Source: an uncultured Tolumonas sp. (GTDB taxonomy: Bacteria; Pseudomonadota; Gammaproteobacteria; Enterobacterales; Aeromonadaceae). Taken from it: DNA of 64,000 nucleotides. The position numbers were made by a program, and so were the translations under genes. The stretch's first letter is position 1. Every line of letters starts with the position of its first letter. Positions 47,062 to 56,689 of this stretch are shown one piece after another. Under the pieces are notes generated by a model. The model had not been told where the DNA came from. It saw nothing but the letters and a program-made list of their open reading frames with translations, and searched no databases. The DNA is taken from positions 3,614,501-3,678,500 of the forward strand of contig NZ_OY782757.1 of the NCBI RefSeq assembly GCF_963678185.1, given 5' to 3'.

Positions 47062-48558
47062 ATGACCCCTGTGGTAGCCCTGGTGGGACGCCCGAACGTT
47101 GGCAAGTCCACATTATTTAATCGTCTGACGCGTAGCCGGGACGCACTGGTGGCTGATTTTCCAGGATTAACGCGTGACCGTAAATACGGTCAGGCAGTTG
47201 TCGATGACATGAATTTTATTGTCGTTGATACCGGCGGGATTGATGGTTCCGAGGAAGGTATCGAAGTCAAAATGGCCGAACAATCGCTGCAGGCGATTGA
47301 TGAGTCTGATGTTGTATTGTTTATGGTTGATGCCCGTGCGGGTGTGACCAGTGCGGATATTGGTATTGCTAACCATCTGCGTCGCCAAAAGAAAAAAGTA
47401 TTTTTGGTCGCGAATAAAACAGACGGTTTGGATGGCGATGCTCACTGCGCTGACTTTTACAGCTTGGCTCTGGGCGAAGTTTATCAAATCGCAGCCTCGC
47501 ATGGCCGTGGTGTAACATCATTGCTGGAAAAAGCACTGGCGCCGTTCTTTGAAGAGTTAACTGGCAAGTCACCAGAAGAAGAGGCAGAAGACGAAGATGC
47601 GGCTTACTGGGCGGCATTGGAAGGTACTGATGTTGATGAAGTCGAATCAGAAGAAGACGAATTTACTGGTGAAGATCGCTATGCGGATTTACCGATTAAA
47701 TTCGCCATCATCGGCCGACCAAACGTTGGTAAATCGACGTTAACCAATCGTATGTTAGGTGAAGATCGCGTTATTGTATTCGATTTGCCAGGTACTACCC
47801 GCGATTCTATTTACATTCCGCTGGAACGTGATGAACAGCAATACATCGTTATTGATACTGCGGGTGTGCGTAAGAAGAAAAAAATCTACGAAACAGTCGA
47901 AAAATTCTCTGTTGTTAAAACGTTGCAAGCGATTGAAGACGCTAATGTAGTATTGTTATTGATTGATGCTCGTGAAGGCGTATCTGATCAAGATTTAAGC
48001 TTATTAGGTTTTACTCTGCATTCTGGTCGTTCAATCGTCATTGCTGTGAATAAATGGGATGGTTTGGATCAGGATACGAAAGAGAAAATCAAAGAAGACT
48101 TAGAACGTCGTCTTGGTTTTGTTGATTTTGCTCGTGTGCATTTCATTTCTGCATTGCATGGCTCTGGTGTGGGTAACCTGTTTGATTCAATTCAGGAAGC
48201 ATACCGCTCGGCAACTAAACGTATCAGTACTTCGATGCTGACCCGTATCATGAACATGGCTGCTGAAGATCATCAGCCACCATTGGTACGTGGACGCCGT
48301 GTGAAACTGAAATATGCGCATGCTGGTGGTTATAATCCACCACGGATCATTATTCATGGTAATCAGGTTAAAGACTTACCTGAATCGTATAAGCGCTATC
48401 TGATCAACTATTACCGGAAGTCACTCAAAATTATGGGTACACCTATCCATATTGAATTCCAGGAAGGTGATAACCCATTTGAAGGGCGACGCAATAAGTT
48501 GACACAAACTCAGATCCGCAAACGTCGCCGTATGATGAGTTTTGTTAAGAAAGGGTAA
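47062..48558 (+). CDS. der: Ribosome biogenesis GTPase Der (EngA)
   Basis: Essential 50S-assembly GTPase with two G domains in tandem. 498 residues from the ATG at 47062 (TGAGG upstream): first P-loop GRPNVGKST (about 8-16), second GRPNVGKST (about 217-225), NKTD and NKWD G4 motifs, an acidic Glu/Asp linker (about 170-205) and the C-terminal KH-like domain with the basic tail [17 protein letters not shown]. Length fits the gammaproteobacterial form. Confidence 0.97.
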   Translation: MTPVVALVGRPNVGKSTLFNRLTRSRDALVADFPGLTRDRKYGQAVVDDMNFIVVDTGGIDGSEEGIEVKMAEQSLQAIDESDVVLFMVDARAGVTSADIGIANHLRRQKKKVFLVANKTDGLDGDAHCADFYSLALGEVYQIAASHGRGVTSLLEKALAPFFEELTGKSPEEEAEDEDAAYWAALEGTDVDEVESEEDEFTGEDRYADLPIKFAIIGRPNVGKSTLTNRMLGEDRVIVFDLPGTTRDSIYIPLERDEQQYIVIDTAGVRKKKKIYETVEKFSVVKTLQAIEDANVVLLLIDAREGVSDQDLSLLGFTLHSGRSIVIAVNKWDGLDQDTKEKIKEDLERRLGFVDFARVHFISALHGSGVGNLFDSIQEAYRSATKRISTSMLTRIMNMAAEDHQPPLVRGRRVKLKYAHAGGYNPPRIIIHGNQVKDLPESYKRYLINYYRKSLKIMGTPIHIEFQEGDNPFEGRRNKLTQTQIRKRRRMMSFVKKG

Positions 48559-48579
48559 TTACTCTTAAGGAGAGGTGAA

Positions 48580-48810
48580 ATGGCTTATCAAATCACCTGT
48601 CCTTCTTGCCAACAAGAAGGACTTGATCCGCGATTTGCAACAACGACCTGTGTCCACTGTGCAAAACAGTTTAGCCTCGTTGCTTATTGCCCCACTTGTC
48701 ATGCTGAACTCGAACGTTTGCAAGCATGTGGCGCAGTCGATTATTTTTGTAACAGCTGTAATTCCATGGTTTCCAAACGGCAAGCTGAATATAAACTCAC
48801 TCCCGTCTGA
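48580..48810 (+). CDS. yfgJ: Zinc-ribbon protein YfgJ
   Basis: 76 residues with four Cys pairs: CPSC, CVHC, CPTC and a last CNSC, forming two zinc ribbons, plus the family-like ACGAVDYFC. YfgJ stands downstream of der in E. coli also. No function is known. Strong ribosome site AAGGAGAGG, 21 bases after der. Confidence 0.8.
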   Translation: MAYQITCPSCQQEGLDPRFATTTCVHCAKQFSLVAYCPTCHAELERLQACGAVDYFCNSCNSMVSKRQAEYKLTPV

Positions 48811-48823
48811 AAATTGAAAATAA

Positions 48824-48853
48824 AAAAAGCCGGATATCTAATCCGGCTTTTTT
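48824..48853. terminator. Bidirectional terminator between yfgJ and grcA
   Basis: AAAAAGCCGGAT (48824-48835) and ATCCGGCTTTTT (48841-48852) form a 12-bp stem with a 5-nt loop, with A-run before and T-run after, so it works for the two convergent genes. Confidence 0.93.
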
Positions 48854-48881
48854 GTCTGTTCGTCTGGCAACAACGAGCAAA

Positions 48882-49262
48882 TTACAGTGATTGAGTAAAT
48901 GTACGGGTGATCACATCGCGTTGCTGTTCTGGAGTCAGTGCGTTGAAGCGAACTGCATAACCAGAAACACGAATTGTCAGCTGTGGATATTTTTCTGGAT
49001 TCGCAACAGCATCTTCCAGTGTTTCACGACGCAGAACGTTTACGTTCAGGTGCTGACCACCTTCAACTTGTGGTGCAAAGCTCATTGGCACTTCACGAAA
49101 TTCGATGTTACCCAGAGACTCAACAGCTACAACCTGATCTTCGGTATAGCGTGGATCTTTAGAGCACAGGCAACGAGCTTCCTGTTTTGTTTCATCCAGT
49201 AACCAGAAAGAATTGATCAGATCTGCATTAGCTGCCTGAGTGATTTGAATACCCTTAACCAT
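48882..49262 (-). CDS. grcA: Autonomous glycyl radical cofactor GrcA (YfiD)
   Basis: 126-residue stand-in for the glycyl-radical domain of pyruvate formate-lyase, rescuing oxygen-damaged PFL. The C-terminal glycyl loop is [13 protein letters not shown] with the radical Gly at residue 101, and [13 protein letters not shown] precedes it, both near-identical to E. coli GrcA and the PflB end. GAGGT lies 7 bases before the ATG. Divergent from ung, as in E. coli. An FNR box lies 180 bp upstream. Confidence 0.96.
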   Translation of the reverse strand: MVKGIQITQAANADLINSFWLLDETKQEARCLCSKDPRYTEDQVVAVESLGNIEFREVPMSFAPQVEGGQHLNVNVLRRETLEDAVANPEKYPQLTIRVSGYAVRFNALTPEQQRDVITRTFTQSL

Positions 49263-49374
49263 GATATATACCTCGATAGTTTGGGGCGATTCTTGTCACA
49301 TATACAAGAAAAAATGCCCCGTTATGTCAGGGGATTAAACCGGCTTGGTTTAATCATGTATCTTTGATACTACA

Positions 49375-49390
49375 TTAGTAAATTTACTAA
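49375..49390. promoter_or_regulatory. Perfect 16-bp palindrome upstream of grcA
   Basis: TTAGTAAATTTACTAA is a perfect dyad of a size and symmetry typical of a dimeric repressor site. It lies between the FNR box and the gene, in the predicted grcA leader or promoter. The binding protein is unknown. Confidence 0.5.
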
Positions 49391-49441
49391 CTATGTGCAA
49401 GGGCATACCCATGTAAAGCTGAGGTCTATTCCCCTTAAAGC

Positions 49442-49455
49442 TTGATCTGAATCAA
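49442..49455 (-). promoter_or_regulatory. FNR box upstream of grcA
   Basis: TTGAT-CTGA-ATCAA is an exact FNR consensus (TTGAT-N4-ATCAA). E. coli grcA is FNR-activated, so anaerobic induction here follows from established knowledge plus this site. If FNR acts at -41.5 the transcript would start near 49407, leaving a leader of roughly 145 nt. Confidence 0.82.
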
Positions 49456-49597
49456 TAAACATACATTTTGTATCTAACATTAAAAATGTCAGGAAACTTT
49501 CATATCATTTTCTTGTAATTTTACTACATATTTGTCTGATCCCGTTTAATGGTGAAGTAAGCTAAAATAGCGTTTTGATGCGGAGCGGGAGAGCAAA

Positions 49598-50269
49598 ATG
49601 CAAACGTGGAGTGATGTGCTGGGGCAAGAAAAACAGCAGGCGTATTTTCAAGAAACAATGAATTTTGTTTGGCATGAACGCGAATCAGGCAAGACTATTT
49701 ACCCGCCATCCGCTGATGTATTTAATGCTTTCAAATATACCGAGTTTGCTGATGTTAAAGTGGTGATATTAGGCCAAGACCCTTACCACGGGCCTAACCA
49801 AGCACACGGACTTTGTTTTTCCGTATTACCAGGAGTTGCGGTTCCCCCTTCATTGGTCAATATCTATAAAGAATTGCAACGTGATATTCCAGGGTTTGAA
49901 ACGCCTAAACATGGTTATCTTCTGTCATGGGCAGAGCAGGGAGTGCTGTTATTAAACACCGTTTTAACGGTCGAAGCAGGAAAAGCGCACTCGCATGCTT
50001 CGCTAGGCTGGGAAACATTTACGGATCGCGTTATTGCGAACCTGAATGAATCGCGGGATGGTGTGGTCTTTTTGCTGTGGGGAAATCATGCGCAGAAAAA
50101 AGGACAATATATCGATCGTCAACGACATCATGTCTTGATGGCTCCCCATCCAAGCCCGTTATCGGCACATCGTGGTTTTCTGGGGTGTGGGCATTTTTCT
50201 AAAACAAATCAATATTTAGCAGATGCTGGAAAAACACAAATAAACTGGCAGATCCCATTGATTGCGTGA
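49598..50269 (+). CDS. ung: Uracil-DNA glycosylase
   Basis: Removes uracil from DNA at the start of base excision repair. 223 residues of family 1: [22 protein letters not shown] with the catalytic Asp61, [17 protein letters not shown] (about 117-133), [11 protein letters not shown] (about 159) and [21 protein letters not shown] with His184. Length normal. Divergent from grcA. Confidence 0.97.
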   Translation: MQTWSDVLGQEKQQAYFQETMNFVWHERESGKTIYPPSADVFNAFKYTEFADVKVVILGQDPYHGPNQAHGLCFSVLPGVAVPPSLVNIYKELQRDIPGFETPKHGYLLSWAEQGVLLLNTVLTVEAGKAHSHASLGWETFTDRVIANLNESRDGVVFLLWGNHAQKKGQYIDRQRHHVLMAPHPSPLSAHRGFLGCGHFSKTNQYLADAGKTQINWQIPLIA

Positions 50270-50367
50270 TATCGCTGGCACATTTAAGGTTAGACCAACG
50301 ATTGATTATAAAATTTACTATAATTCTTTAATTGTCATCTTTGGTATTTTGTTCAGGAGCGTGCACC

Positions 50368-50910
50368 ATGTTGGATATTTTGCACCAAGATCACCTCAAC
50401 ATTTCCCGATTGTTGGATGTGTTACGTGACAAATTGACTGCGTTGCGCAGTGAAAAAACGATACGCTTCGATTTGCTTAAAGATGCACTGAGTTATTTAA
50501 GTGAAGTATCAGATACACGCCATCATCCGCGAGAAGATCTGATTTATGATTATTATGTTGCGTACCGGTGCAGTGATCCGACTAGTGTAACTTCTGAACT
50601 TAAAGATCAGCATAAACTGATTGTGAGTAGTGGCGAAGGGCTTCGTGAAATGGTTGATATGATCCTGATGGATGCTGTCATTCCGCTGGATCATGTTGCG
50701 TTAGCATTAGAGCAATTTATTGCGTTGCAACAACAGCATTTGGATTATGAAGAGGGCACCGTTTTTCCGCTATTACGGAAAGCCATGACTGAAGATGATT
50801 GGCGTCATCTGGAGCATAATTGGGCAAATATGACCAGTGATGATCCACTGTTTGGGCGACAAGTCGCCGAACGCTATCAAGATCTGGCTATGCAGTTATT
50901 ATCCGCATAA
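50368..50910 (+). CDS. Hemerythrin HHE-domain protein
   Basis: 180 residues from the ATG at 50368 (AGGAGC upstream); a frame open to 50332 is discounted. Likely di-iron ligands: His in LHQDHLNISRLL (about 5-16), DTRHHPREDLIYDYY (about 51-65), LKDQHKLIVSSGEGL (about 79) and LDYEEGTVFPLLRKAM (about 126-141), the usual H-HxxxE-H-HxxxE type set. Such proteins sense or detoxify O2 or NO, or repair iron clusters; the exact role cannot be told. Confidence 0.8.
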   Translation: MLDILHQDHLNISRLLDVLRDKLTALRSEKTIRFDLLKDALSYLSEVSDTRHHPREDLIYDYYVAYRCSDPTSVTSELKDQHKLIVSSGEGLREMVDMILMDAVIPLDHVALALEQFIALQQQHLDYEEGTVFPLLRKAMTEDDWRHLEHNWANMTSDDPLFGRQVAERYQDLAMQLLSA

Positions 50911-50926
50911 ATGTCGATTTTAAAAT

Positions 50927-50957
50927 AAAAAAGGGCGCTAATTAGCGCCCTTTTTTT
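50927..50957. terminator. Bidirectional terminator
   Basis: AAAAAAGGGCGCTAA (50927-50941) is directly followed by its complement TTAGCGCCCTTTTTT (50942-50956). Practically a GC-core stem of about 10 bp with A/T flanks, serving the hemerythrin gene and the convergent DUF3545 gene. Confidence 0.92.
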
Positions 50958-51145
50958 CAATTCAGTGAAACATCGTTGATGCTTAACTCATAGTTAAAAT
51001 CGATAGACTGTAATTCTCGTTGCAAGCGATATCTGTCTTTTAAGGCTTCGATTTCTCTCCATTTGCGTTTTTTGTTTGCCTGGCGTTGACGTACATCAGT
51101 GTCGCTGACGGTCAGCTCTTCTGTTTCCAGTGAGAACCTATCCAT
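50957..51145 (-). CDS. DUF3545 family small protein
   Basis: 62 residues from the ATG at 51145, preceded by GAGGGGG at 7 bases; the frame open to 51208 lacks a ribosome site. The sequence is hydrophilic and helical, with RQANKKRKWREIEALKDRYRLQREL (basic, about 25-49) and SIDFNYELSINDV at the end. This matches my memory of DUF3545 proteins in Vibrio, Shewanella and Aeromonas. Function unknown; the basic helix suggests nucleic-acid or ribosome contact. Confidence 0.7.
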   Translation of the reverse strand: MDRFSLETEELTVSDTDVRQRQANKKRKWREIEALKDRYRLQRELQSIDFNYELSINDVSLN

Positions 51146-51583
51146 GGAACTACCCCCTCGTCTCAAACTAAAGAACGTACAAACTATAATAAGCATTTTG
51201 TAGGCCAAAATTCATTTATGCATAACCAAATGAGTTTTGACGTATTGCAGGAATTAACCCGCTGACTTGTATCCCGGCAAGTACTTTCCGTATATCACAG
51301 CTCATATAAAACTAAAATACGGAGATGACAAAACTATTACAGACCTCAAAAGGTGAAAATAGAGCGGCTGATTATCGAGCGAAGAGTCGGAATAGTTCTT
51401 ATAGTTTCATTAGAAGACTTGCAGGTATAAAATGCATAATAAATTCACAATTTGAATATTTATGCTGCTTAGTTAAAAAAATATCAATAATAATTTTGTA
51501 TTTAAAGCCGATGCTGGTATTTTTCCGGGTATCATTTTTGCAATGAATTTTTGTGTTCAGCGATTATTGGGAAAGGCTCATAT
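51146..51583. other. Regulatory region before the amino-acid ABC transporter
   Basis: Nearly 440 bp without a convincing gene (an AT-rich frame at 51325-51546 has no ribosome site or family likeness). It holds the DUF3545 ribosome site and the ArgR-box-like dyads at 51430-51468. No clean sigma-70 promoter stands out. Confidence 0.5.
51430..51468 (+). promoter_or_regulatory. Tandem ArgR-box-like sites
   Basis: Half-sites read TGCAT-N5-ATTCA (51433-51447) and TGAAT-N4-ATGCT (51453-51466), close to the ARG-box pattern TGAAT-N4-ATTCA, though the first has one extra base and the second two mismatches. ARG boxes normally occur as pairs separated by about 3 bp. About 116 bp upstream of an arginine/ornithine-type transporter, arginine repression is plausible. 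Confidence 0.4.
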
Positions 51584-52354
51584 ATGGAGCAAGTTGCCAC
51601 CTTAGAGGTGCAGAATTTATGTAAACGCTTTGGTTCCAATGAGGTACTGAAGGGGATTAATCTGACAGCGCATAAAGGCGATGTTGTTTCAATTATTGGT
51701 TCGTCTGGTTCAGGCAAATCAACTTTTTTGCGTTGTATAAATTTGCTGGAAACGCCTACCAGTGGAGATGTTTATGTCCATGGTGAGCTAATTCGTATGA
51801 AAGCCGACAAATCTGGTGAACGGATACCTGAAGATGCTAAACAGGTAGCTAGGATCCGTTCCCGATTGGCGATGGTATTCCAAAGTTTTAATCTTTGGTC
51901 CCATATGACGGTATTACAAAACATCATTGAAGTCCCCGTGCATGTGTTGAAAGTGCCGCGCCAAGAAGCGATCGAGAAAGCAGAAGCATTATTGCATCGT
52001 GTTGGCCTGTATGAGCGTCGTGATTATTATCCTGGCCATTTGTCTGGCGGGCAGCAACAACGTGCGGCTATTGCTCGCGCATTGGCGGTTGACCCGGAAG
52101 TGATGTTGTTTGATGAACCCACCTCAGCGCTGGATCCGGAATTGGTGGGGGAAGTGTTGTCTGTCATGCGTGGTTTGGCAGAAGAAGGCCGGACTATGTT
52201 GGTAGTAACACATGAAATGGCTTTTGCACGTGATGTTTCGAATCGGGTGATGTTTTTGCATCAGGGACGAGTTGAAGAGGATGGTGATCCGAAAGAGCTT
52301 TTCGCCAATCCTAAATCAGAGCGTTTCCGTCAGTTTATATCGTCCACTTATTGA
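51584..52354 (+). CDS. Polar amino-acid ABC transporter ATPase (HisP/ArtP type)
   Basis: 256 residues from the ATG at 51584. Walker A GSSGSGKSTFLRC (about 40-52), Q-loop FQSFNLWSHMTV, signature LSGGQQQRAAIARAL (about 150-164) and Walker B VMLFDEPTSALDPE (about 170-183). The insert VHGELIRMKADKSGERIPED is typical of HisP-like ATPases for basic amino acids. First gene of a four-gene operon: ATPase, binding protein, two permeases. Confidence 0.93.
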   Translation: MEQVATLEVQNLCKRFGSNEVLKGINLTAHKGDVVSIIGSSGSGKSTFLRCINLLETPTSGDVYVHGELIRMKADKSGERIPEDAKQVARIRSRLAMVFQSFNLWSHMTVLQNIIEVPVHVLKVPRQEAIEKAEALLHRVGLYERRDYYPGHLSGGQQQRAAIARALAVDPEVMLFDEPTSALDPELVGEVLSVMRGLAEEGRTMLVVTHEMAFARDVSNRVMFLHQGRVEEDGDPKELFANPKSERFRQFISSTY

Positions 52355-52384
52355 TACGCTTATAAAATCAGCAAGGAGCAAACA

Positions 52385-53152
52385 ATGAAAAAACTGTTGT
52401 TAACAGTCGTTATGGCTAGTTTGATGGTTACTGGTGTTCAGGCGAAACCATGGAAAGAAGTTCGTGTTGCGATTGAAGGTGCTTACCCCCCATTTTCCAG
52501 CGTTGATGAAAAAGGCCAATTATTGGGATTCGATGTTGATATCACCAATGCGCTGTGTGAACAAATGAAAGTAAAATGTACCATCGTAAAACAGGATTGG
52601 GACGGTATGATCCCTGGTCTGATGGCGCGTAAATTCGATGCGATTATTTCCACCATGGACATTACGGAAGAACGTAAGAAAAGCATCGATTTTTCTGAAA
52701 AATATCAACATGTTCCAGCTCGTTTTGCCGCTAAAAAAGGCGCTACACTTGAGCTGACTGATGCTTTCATGAAAGATAAGAAGATTGGTGTGCAGCGCGC
52801 TACATCCATGGATACTTATGTTTCTGATAACTTCCCGCACGCCACTATCAAACGCTATGGCACGGCTGATGAAGCATATTTGGATCTGAAATCTGGCCGT
52901 GTTGATTATGTTCTGGCTGACGCTGCTTCGTTGATTGATGGTTTAGTGAAAAAATCAAATGGCGAATATAGCTTGATCGGACCAGGCTTAACCGAGAAAA
53001 AATGGTTCGGTGAAGGTGCCGGTGTTGCGTTACGTAAGGGTGATGGTGATCTGAAAGCAATGTTCAGCAAAGCCATCAAAGATATCCGCGCTAACGGTAA
53101 CTACAAAAAGATTAATGATAAATACTTTGATTTTGACGTTTACGGCGAATAA
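52385..53152 (+). CDS. Periplasmic basic amino-acid-binding protein (HisJ/ArgT family)
   Basis: 255 residues with a clear signal peptide (to GVQA, residue 20). The solute-binding signature GFDVDITNALCEQMKVKCTIVKQDWDGMIPGLMARKFDAIISTMDITEERKKSIDFS spans residues 48-105, with the Asp-Arg type contacts expected for a cationic amino acid. Closest in style to lysine/arginine/ornithine or histidine binding proteins; specificity cannot be fixed. AAGGAG upstream. Confidence 0.9.
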   Translation: MKKLLLTVVMASLMVTGVQAKPWKEVRVAIEGAYPPFSSVDEKGQLLGFDVDITNALCEQMKVKCTIVKQDWDGMIPGLMARKFDAIISTMDITEERKKSIDFSEKYQHVPARFAAKKGATLELTDAFMKDKKIGVQRATSMDTYVSDNFPHATIKRYGTADEAYLDLKSGRVDYVLADAASLIDGLVKKSNGEYSLIGPGLTEKKWFGEGAGVALRKGDGDLKAMFSKAIKDIRANGNYKKINDKYFDFDVYGE

Positions 53153-53177
53153 AACCGCTCGTTCATAATTTCTGTAT

Positions 53178-53205
53178 TTAACGGGCCCATAAAGGGCCCG
53201 TTTTA
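53178..53205 (+). terminator. Intercistronic hairpin after the binding-protein gene
   Basis: AACGGGCCC (53180-53188) and GGGCCCGTT (53194-53202) form a perfect 9-bp GC-rich stem with a 5-nt loop followed by TTTT. It lies between the binding protein and the permeases and probably lowers permease expression by partial termination or protects the upstream mRNA. Confidence 0.85.
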
Positions 53206-53217
53206 ATGGATAACGGT

Positions 53218-53958
53218 ATGTTCGATTTGAAAGGCTATAGTGCCACGATCCTAGATGGTGCCTGGATCACGCTGGAAGTTGCGTTGCTGTCAGTATTGGT
53301 TGCGGCAGTATTGGGCATGATGGGTGCATTGGCGAAGCTATCTAAAAACCGTGTGGCTAAAGGTATTGCTACTTTTTATACGACGCTGGTGCGTGGCATC
53401 CCTGATTTGATACTGATGATGTTGATCTTCTTTGGTGGGCAGATCTTCCTGAATTTCTTATGTACCCAAATTAATGAAGGCGTAAACGGTTGGTTAACAG
53501 GACGCAACCCTGATCACGAATGGGTTTCTTACGTTCCAGATTACATTGATATCAGTCCATTTATTGCTGGTGTTCTGGCGATAGGCTTTATTTTTGGCGC
53601 TTATATGGCGGAAACATTTCGGGGCGCGATCCTAGCCGTTGAGCGAGGGCAATTGGAAGCGGCATATGCTTATGGCATGTCACCGTGGCAGGTTTTTCGC
53701 CGGATTTTATTTCCACAAATGGTACGGCATGCGTTGCCGGGATTTGGTAATAACTGGCTGGTTTTACTGAAAACTACTGCATTGGTATCGGTGATCGGCC
53801 TGGATGATATGGTGCGTAAAGCGGGGTTAGCCGCTGGCAGTACACAATTACCGTTTACTTTTTATATGTTTGTCGCACTGATTTTCTTAGGTTTTACCGC
53901 AGTCTCCACGGCGTTGTTGCGTTGGGCTGAAGTACGTTATGCAATTAAAACGAGGTAG
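53218..53958 (+). CDS. Polar amino-acid ABC transporter permease (HisQ type)
   Basis: 246 residues from ATG 53218; an ATG at 53206 is in frame but directly follows the hairpin, and GGAT sits 7 bases before 53218. Five to six membrane spans; the HisMQ-family start YSATILDGAWITLEVALLSVLVA and the EAA loop LEAAYAYGMSPWQVFRRILFPQMVRHALPGFGN (about 149-181) that docks with the ATPase. Next gene 5 bases later. Confidence 0.9.
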   Translation: MFDLKGYSATILDGAWITLEVALLSVLVAAVLGMMGALAKLSKNRVAKGIATFYTTLVRGIPDLILMMLIFFGGQIFLNFLCTQINEGVNGWLTGRNPDHEWVSYVPDYIDISPFIAGVLAIGFIFGAYMAETFRGAILAVERGQLEAAYAYGMSPWQVFRRILFPQMVRHALPGFGNNWLVLLKTTALVSVIGLDDMVRKAGLAAGSTQLPFTFYMFVALIFLGFTAVSTALLRWAEVRYAIKTR

Positions 53959-53963
53959 GTCGG

Positions 53964-54659
53964 ATGTTTGATTTTTCCATTATTTATAATGAATGGCCGA
54001 CCTATCTGGAAGGGTTAATCAATACAGTCTGGTTGGTTGCGGTTTCATTGCTCGCGGGTTTAAGCATTGCGATCCCGGTCGGTATTTTACGTAACAGCCA
54101 GAGTGCTTTTTTACGTTACCCGGCTTGGGCTTATATCTATTTTTTCCGTGGAACGCCATTGCTGGTGCAGTTGTTTATTATTTACTACGGTGCCGGGCAA
54201 TGGCAGTGGTTACAACATTCATGGGCCTGGAAATGGTTCCAAGAAGCGTGGTTTTGTTCGCTGTTAGCTTTCGCTTTAAATACCGGTGCTTATACGGCAG
54301 AAATTGTTCGTGGTGCTATGCAGATGATCCCGAAAGGGGAGCTGGAGGCGGCCGCCGCTTTTGGTATGTCTCGCTGGCAAATGTTACGACATATCATTTT
54401 GCCAAGTGCGTTACGACGTGCATTGCCAGCCTATAGCAATGAAGTGATTCTTATGCTTCATGGTTCATCGGTAGCAGGTGTTATCACGGTGGTCGATCTG
54501 ACGGGCGCAGCACGGATCATTAATGCTCGTTACTACACGCCGTTTGAAGCATTTATTACCGCTGGTTTGTTGTATTTAATGCTGAGTTTAATGCTGGTTT
54601 GGGGTTTTCGTCGTTTGGAACGCCATTGGTATGCACATTTGCGTCCGAGAATCGGTTAA
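53964..54659 (+). CDS. Polar amino-acid ABC transporter permease (HisM type)
   Basis: 231 residues. Multi-span membrane protein with TYLEGLINTVWLVAVSLLAGLSIAIPVG at the start, FFRGTPLLVQLFIIYYG (about 53-69), the HisM-type signature, and the EAA loop LEAAAAFGMSRWQMLRHIILPSALRRALPAYSNE (about 126-160). It pairs with the preceding permease to form the channel. Last gene of the operon; no obvious terminator follows. Confidence 0.9.
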   Translation: MFDFSIIYNEWPTYLEGLINTVWLVAVSLLAGLSIAIPVGILRNSQSAFLRYPAWAYIYFFRGTPLLVQLFIIYYGAGQWQWLQHSWAWKWFQEAWFCSLLAFALNTGAYTAEIVRGAMQMIPKGELEAAAAFGMSRWQMLRHIILPSALRRALPAYSNEVILMLHGSSVAGVITVVDLTGAARIINARYYTPFEAFITAGLLYLMLSLMLVWGFRRLERHWYAHLRPRIG

Positions 54660-54730
54660 GCGGGTATTATCTGGGATCTATAGCGTGATACCATATTGGT
54701 GCTTATGCGTATCTAGTTAAGGGTTCCATT

Positions 54731-56689
54731 TTGTTCGCTCGGTTGCTTGTCAGTTTTTTTATTTTATTCTTTAGTCTGACTGCTTCAGCTGATGAGCAAG
54801 TCAAATTTGAGCCTGCACCTCAATGGGTGCAGAGCCTGCAACCTCCCACAGTTTCACACCAATCATCACCGGTTAATGGCCTGCGTTATCAGTTAATCGA
54901 TCGTCAGCTTAATCTGGAAGCTCGGCAAGTTTCGCAATATTCCCATTATGTCATGCAAATCACGAGCACCGAGGGGTTGGAGCAAGCCTCTCAGCTGTCA
55001 TTTGATTTTGATCCCGGGTATCAAACACTGCAGATACACCAGGTACGTGTTTTAAGGCAGGGGGTTTATCTTGATCGGTTGGAACCTAATGAGCTGCGGC
55101 TATTTCAACGTGAACCGGATCTTGAGCATTTTCTTTATTCTGGAACTAAAACAGCCTACCTGATTTTACCGGATATTCGAGTTGGCGATATATTGGAATA
55201 TAGCTACAGCACGATTGGCAATAATCCCGTATTAGGCAATAAATTCAGCGTACAAATGCAACTTGACTGGGAAATGCCAGTGGCATTTAACTCAGTTCGG
55301 GTTTTAGTCAATAGCGGGCGTACGCTCTATTATTCAGTGCCGGAAGGCCCGAATGGCAAGTTGACCATGACGGAATCTTCTACCCACCGTGAATTATTAT
55401 GGCAACAATCCCCGGTGGCTGCTGTTAATGTGGATGACGATGTTCCTGCTTGGTTTACGCCACATCATTATTGGTCGCTGAGTGAATTTTCCTCATGGCA
55501 GGATGTTGTGCAATGGGCTTTGCCGCTCTATGAACAAACTGCGGTTGTTGAACCCGTCGTTCAACAAGTTGCAGATCAACTCATGCAAACCTCTTCCGAA
55601 CCTAAAGCGCGTGTAATGGCTGCTTTGCAGTTTGTGCAGCAACAGGTGCGTTATCTGGGTATTGAGGATGGTATTGGCTCACATGTACCACGTAAAGCCG
55701 CTGATACCTTGTATCGTCGTTATGGCGACTGTAAAGATAAAACGGTATTGCTAATGGCATTACTCAAAGCGATGGGGTTCAATCCACAGGCGGCTTTAGT
55801 TAATCTGGAACAGGGCACTATTTTGCCCAGACAGCTACCATCGCCCTATGCCTTTGATCATGTCATTGTGACGTTGTCATTGGGAGAGCAACAATATTGG
55901 ATGGATGGTACAGATCTGAATCAAGGCTCGGATCTGGATACCATCGGTGTTCCTTATTTGCATTATGCGTTGCCTGTTGCATCAGATAGCAAAGAATTGG
56001 TCGCGATGGATGACAAATATCGTGCGGCGGAAACAGTATTACGACGCGAGCTTTGGCTGGATGAACCGCGGAGTCGTTTATTAGTCGAAGCCCGTTATTC
56101 AGGGCATGAAGCCGAGACGCAGCGTTCTTCTTGGAAAAATACCTCTCCGGAACAAATTGGTCATCAGCAAGTTGGCTATTATTCAAAATTTTATTCTGAT
56201 TTAGAAGGCCATGCCTTACCTGATGTTCAAGATGATCTACAGAGAAATGAACTAGTATTACGTCAGCAATTTACGTTATCCGGTGGTTCAGAAGAGTTAG
56301 CTCGAAATGGTCTGCCGTTATATGCAGACTTGATTGATAATTATCTGAAAACAATTGATAACTCAAGAAAGCAACCTCTAGCACTCGGGCCACCACTTAA
56401 AATCCGCCAAGAGTTTATCTTTCATTTACCGCATGATGTAAATATTGCCGATTACAATCAGCATTATGAAAATGAAGTATTTAGTTTCAGTATTTGGGTT
56501 CAGCAGGTAAAACCACGGTTATTGCGAGTCACTTATCGTTATCAGAACCGACTGGATCATGTGCCTGTACGTGAACTGGCGCGTTATCGGGAATCGGTAC
56601 TACGAGCGAGAGAGGAGCTTGCGCTTAACTTTACTCTCCCGCCTGCAGTCGCGATGACAGCGAGTACAAGTGCTGAGCCAGCTAAATAA
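54731..56689 (+). CDS. DUF3857/transglutaminase-like periplasmic protein
   Basis: 652 residues from a TTG start (AAGGG upstream). Signal peptide ([20 protein letters not shown], residues 1-20), a DUF3857 domain (about 55-215), then a transglutaminase-like domain with the likely triad Cys in [21 protein letters not shown] (about 333-353), His in [11 protein letters not shown] (about 377) and Asp in YWMDGTD (about 393). The C-terminal part is beta-rich. Such proteins are widespread; the substrate is unknown. Confidence 0.85.
   Translation: MFARLLVSFFILFFSLTASADEQVKFEPAPQWVQSLQPPTVSHQSSPVNGLRYQLIDRQLNLEARQVSQYSHYVMQITSTEGLEQASQLSFDFDPGYQTLQIHQVRVLRQGVYLDRLEPNELRLFQREPDLEHFLYSGTKTAYLILPDIRVGDILEYSYSTIGNNPVLGNKFSVQMQLDWEMPVAFNSVRVLVNSGRTLYYSVPEGPNGKLTMTESSTHRELLWQQSPVAAVNVDDDVPAWFTPHHYWSLSEFSSWQDVVQWALPLYEQTAVVEPVVQQVADQLMQTSSEPKARVMAALQFVQQQVRYLGIEDGIGSHVPRKAADTLYRRYGDCKDKTVLLMALLKAMGFNPQAALVNLEQGTILPRQLPSPYAFDHVIVTLSLGEQQYWMDGTDLNQGSDLDTIGVPYLHYALPVASDSKELVAMDDKYRAAETVLRRELWLDEPRSRLLVEARYSGHEAETQRSSWKNTSPEQIGHQQVGYYSKFYSDLEGHALPDVQDDLQRNELVLRQQFTLSGGSEELARNGLPLYADLIDNYLKTIDNSRKQPLALGPPLKIRQEFIFHLPHDVNIADYNQHYENEVFSFSIWVQQVKPRLLRVTYRYQNRLDHVPVRELARYRESVLRAREELALNFTLPPAVAMTASTSAEPAK

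Larger units (their letters stand above)
49263..49597. other. grcA-ung intergenic region with FNR box and dyads
   Basis: 335 bp without a gene. From the grcA side it has a hairpin (GGGGC 49283-49287 with GCCCC 49316-49320, inner TTCTTGT 49290-49296 with ACAAGAA 49304-49310), a 9-bp hairpin GATTAAACC/GGTTTAATC (49333-49341 and 49347-49355), a perfect 16-bp palindrome (49375-49390) and an FNR box (49442-49455). The ung-proximal part is AT-rich with no clear motif. Confidence 0.7.

Noticed and set aside
51325-51546. A 73-residue plus-strand frame before the ABC transporter
   Set aside because: AT-rich composition, no ribosome site, and it runs through the ArgR-box-like region.
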